Assembly (NCBI GenBank): GCA_963576725.1
Contig: OY755252.1
Span: 43,355,552 to 43,419,551 of the forward strand
Origin: Azorinus chamasolen
Lineage: Eukaryota > Mollusca > Bivalvia > Cardiida > Solecurtidae
Length of the DNA: 64,000 nucleotides
Direction: 5' to 3'
Shown here: one piece after another, positions 63,648-64,000 of the stretch
How positions within the stretch are numbered: position 1 is the stretch's first letter
Layout: each line of letters opens with the position of its first letter
Notes under the pieces: generated by a model
Told to the model about the DNA's origin: nothing
What the model saw: only the letters and a program-made list of their open reading frames with translations
The model's database searches: none
Program-made: the position numbers and the translations under genes

Positions 63648-63876
63648 TTAACACATTCCCTCCTAGTGACGCATTTCGGCGCATCTGTAAAAGTCACTTT
63701 TCGAAATCATTGTGATAAATAGAGCATTTGCTCCTATGGAGCAAATGCTCTATTTATCACAATGGTTTCAAAACTACACAATATTAAAATTCTCATTTTC
63801 TATAGTTAATGCACTTTTCGGTAGATTAATTCAAAGAGGTTGGGTCTAAAATTAACCTAGGAGGAGAATGAGTTAA
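63648..63876 (-). mobile_element. H3 MITE, intact
   Basis: 229 bp with TTAA ends; 67-nt palindrome at 63703-63769 (apex GCTCCTATGGAGC). Confidence 0.82.
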
Positions 63877-63902
63877 TGTGAAGCTTCCTTCAATTGATTG
63901 CT

Positions 63903-64000
63903 GCAAAATGATGGAGTGCCAAACAATTTGATTAGACGGCCAGTCACGTGGCGTCACATCAGTTTGATTAGATGGCCAGTCACGTGGTGTCTCATCGGGA
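63903..64000 (+). repeat. H7 hairpin half, tandemly duplicated
   Basis: TTTGATTAGACGGCCAGTCA at 63929 recurs as TTTGATTAGATGGCCAGTCA at 63963; unit 34 bp. Cut by the window edge. Confidence 0.6.

Overview
The window looks like intron-rich, repeat-dense nuclear DNA of a bivalve mollusc; I cannot name the species. It is AT-rich and has no bacterial-style gene packing. Its few coding exons are separated by kilobases of interspersed repeats. The repeats have the look described for bivalves: tandem-core elements ending in GACGG/GACA microsatellites and a hairpin (pearl / non-autonomous Helentron type), tRNA-derived SINEs, and many short hairpin transposons (MITEs).

Genes. (1) A spliced gene on the minus strand fills the left quarter. 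Five coding exons (17114-17233, 13952-14102, 13171-13239, 11755-11831, 1276-1326) have matching splice phases. They encode the first 152 residues of an alpha/beta-hydrolase-fold protein with an N-terminal membrane anchor; the catalytic part lies beyond the left edge. A probable non-coding first exon and promoter with ETS-type sites lies near 21.4-21.6 kb. (2) On the opposite strand, inside the 10.4-kb fourth intron of that gene, sits a complete uninterrupted class A GPCR of 468 codons (6621-8027), preceded by a 5'-UTR splice acceptor. Its DRY motif reads DLY. I found no other intact protein gene. From 22 kb to the right end I see only repeats, two broken mobile-element genes and featureless DNA.

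Broken mobile-element genes are a Crypton/ZMYM2-type tyrosine recombinase (15478-16067) and the C-terminal part of a reverse-transcriptase element (23113-23828, minus).

MITEs make up most of the rest. I name the groups here only for reference. TTAA-bounded elements (TTAACCC...GGGTTAA, piggyBac-like by target and ends): H1 (about 200-270 bp, with ATGAATATTCATG boxes and a GCAAACAGAGCAGACC hairpin), H2 (same hairpin, different left half), H3 (GAAACCATTGTGATAAATAG palindrome), H4 (TTAACTCTTTGCA ends), H5, H6, H8. H7 is a GGATCC-GAGACG hairpin group. TA-target, pogo-like elements: P1 (CAGTAAAACCTCTCT ends), P2 (CAGTAAAACCCCGCTAATGCG ends), P3 (related). Elements are nested in each other many times, so the order of insertions can be read. 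Most hairpins, whatever their ends, share the same apex, GCTCCT-nn-AGGAGC.

Tandem arrays: a 35-bp minisatellite (27.5 kb), a roughly 20-bp one (24.1-25.1 kb), a 28-bp one (57.5-58.9 kb), an 87-bp one carrying consensus CRE sites (60.5 kb), and smaller arrays. All gene models come from reading splice signals and protein similarity by eye; none was checked by search or RNA data.
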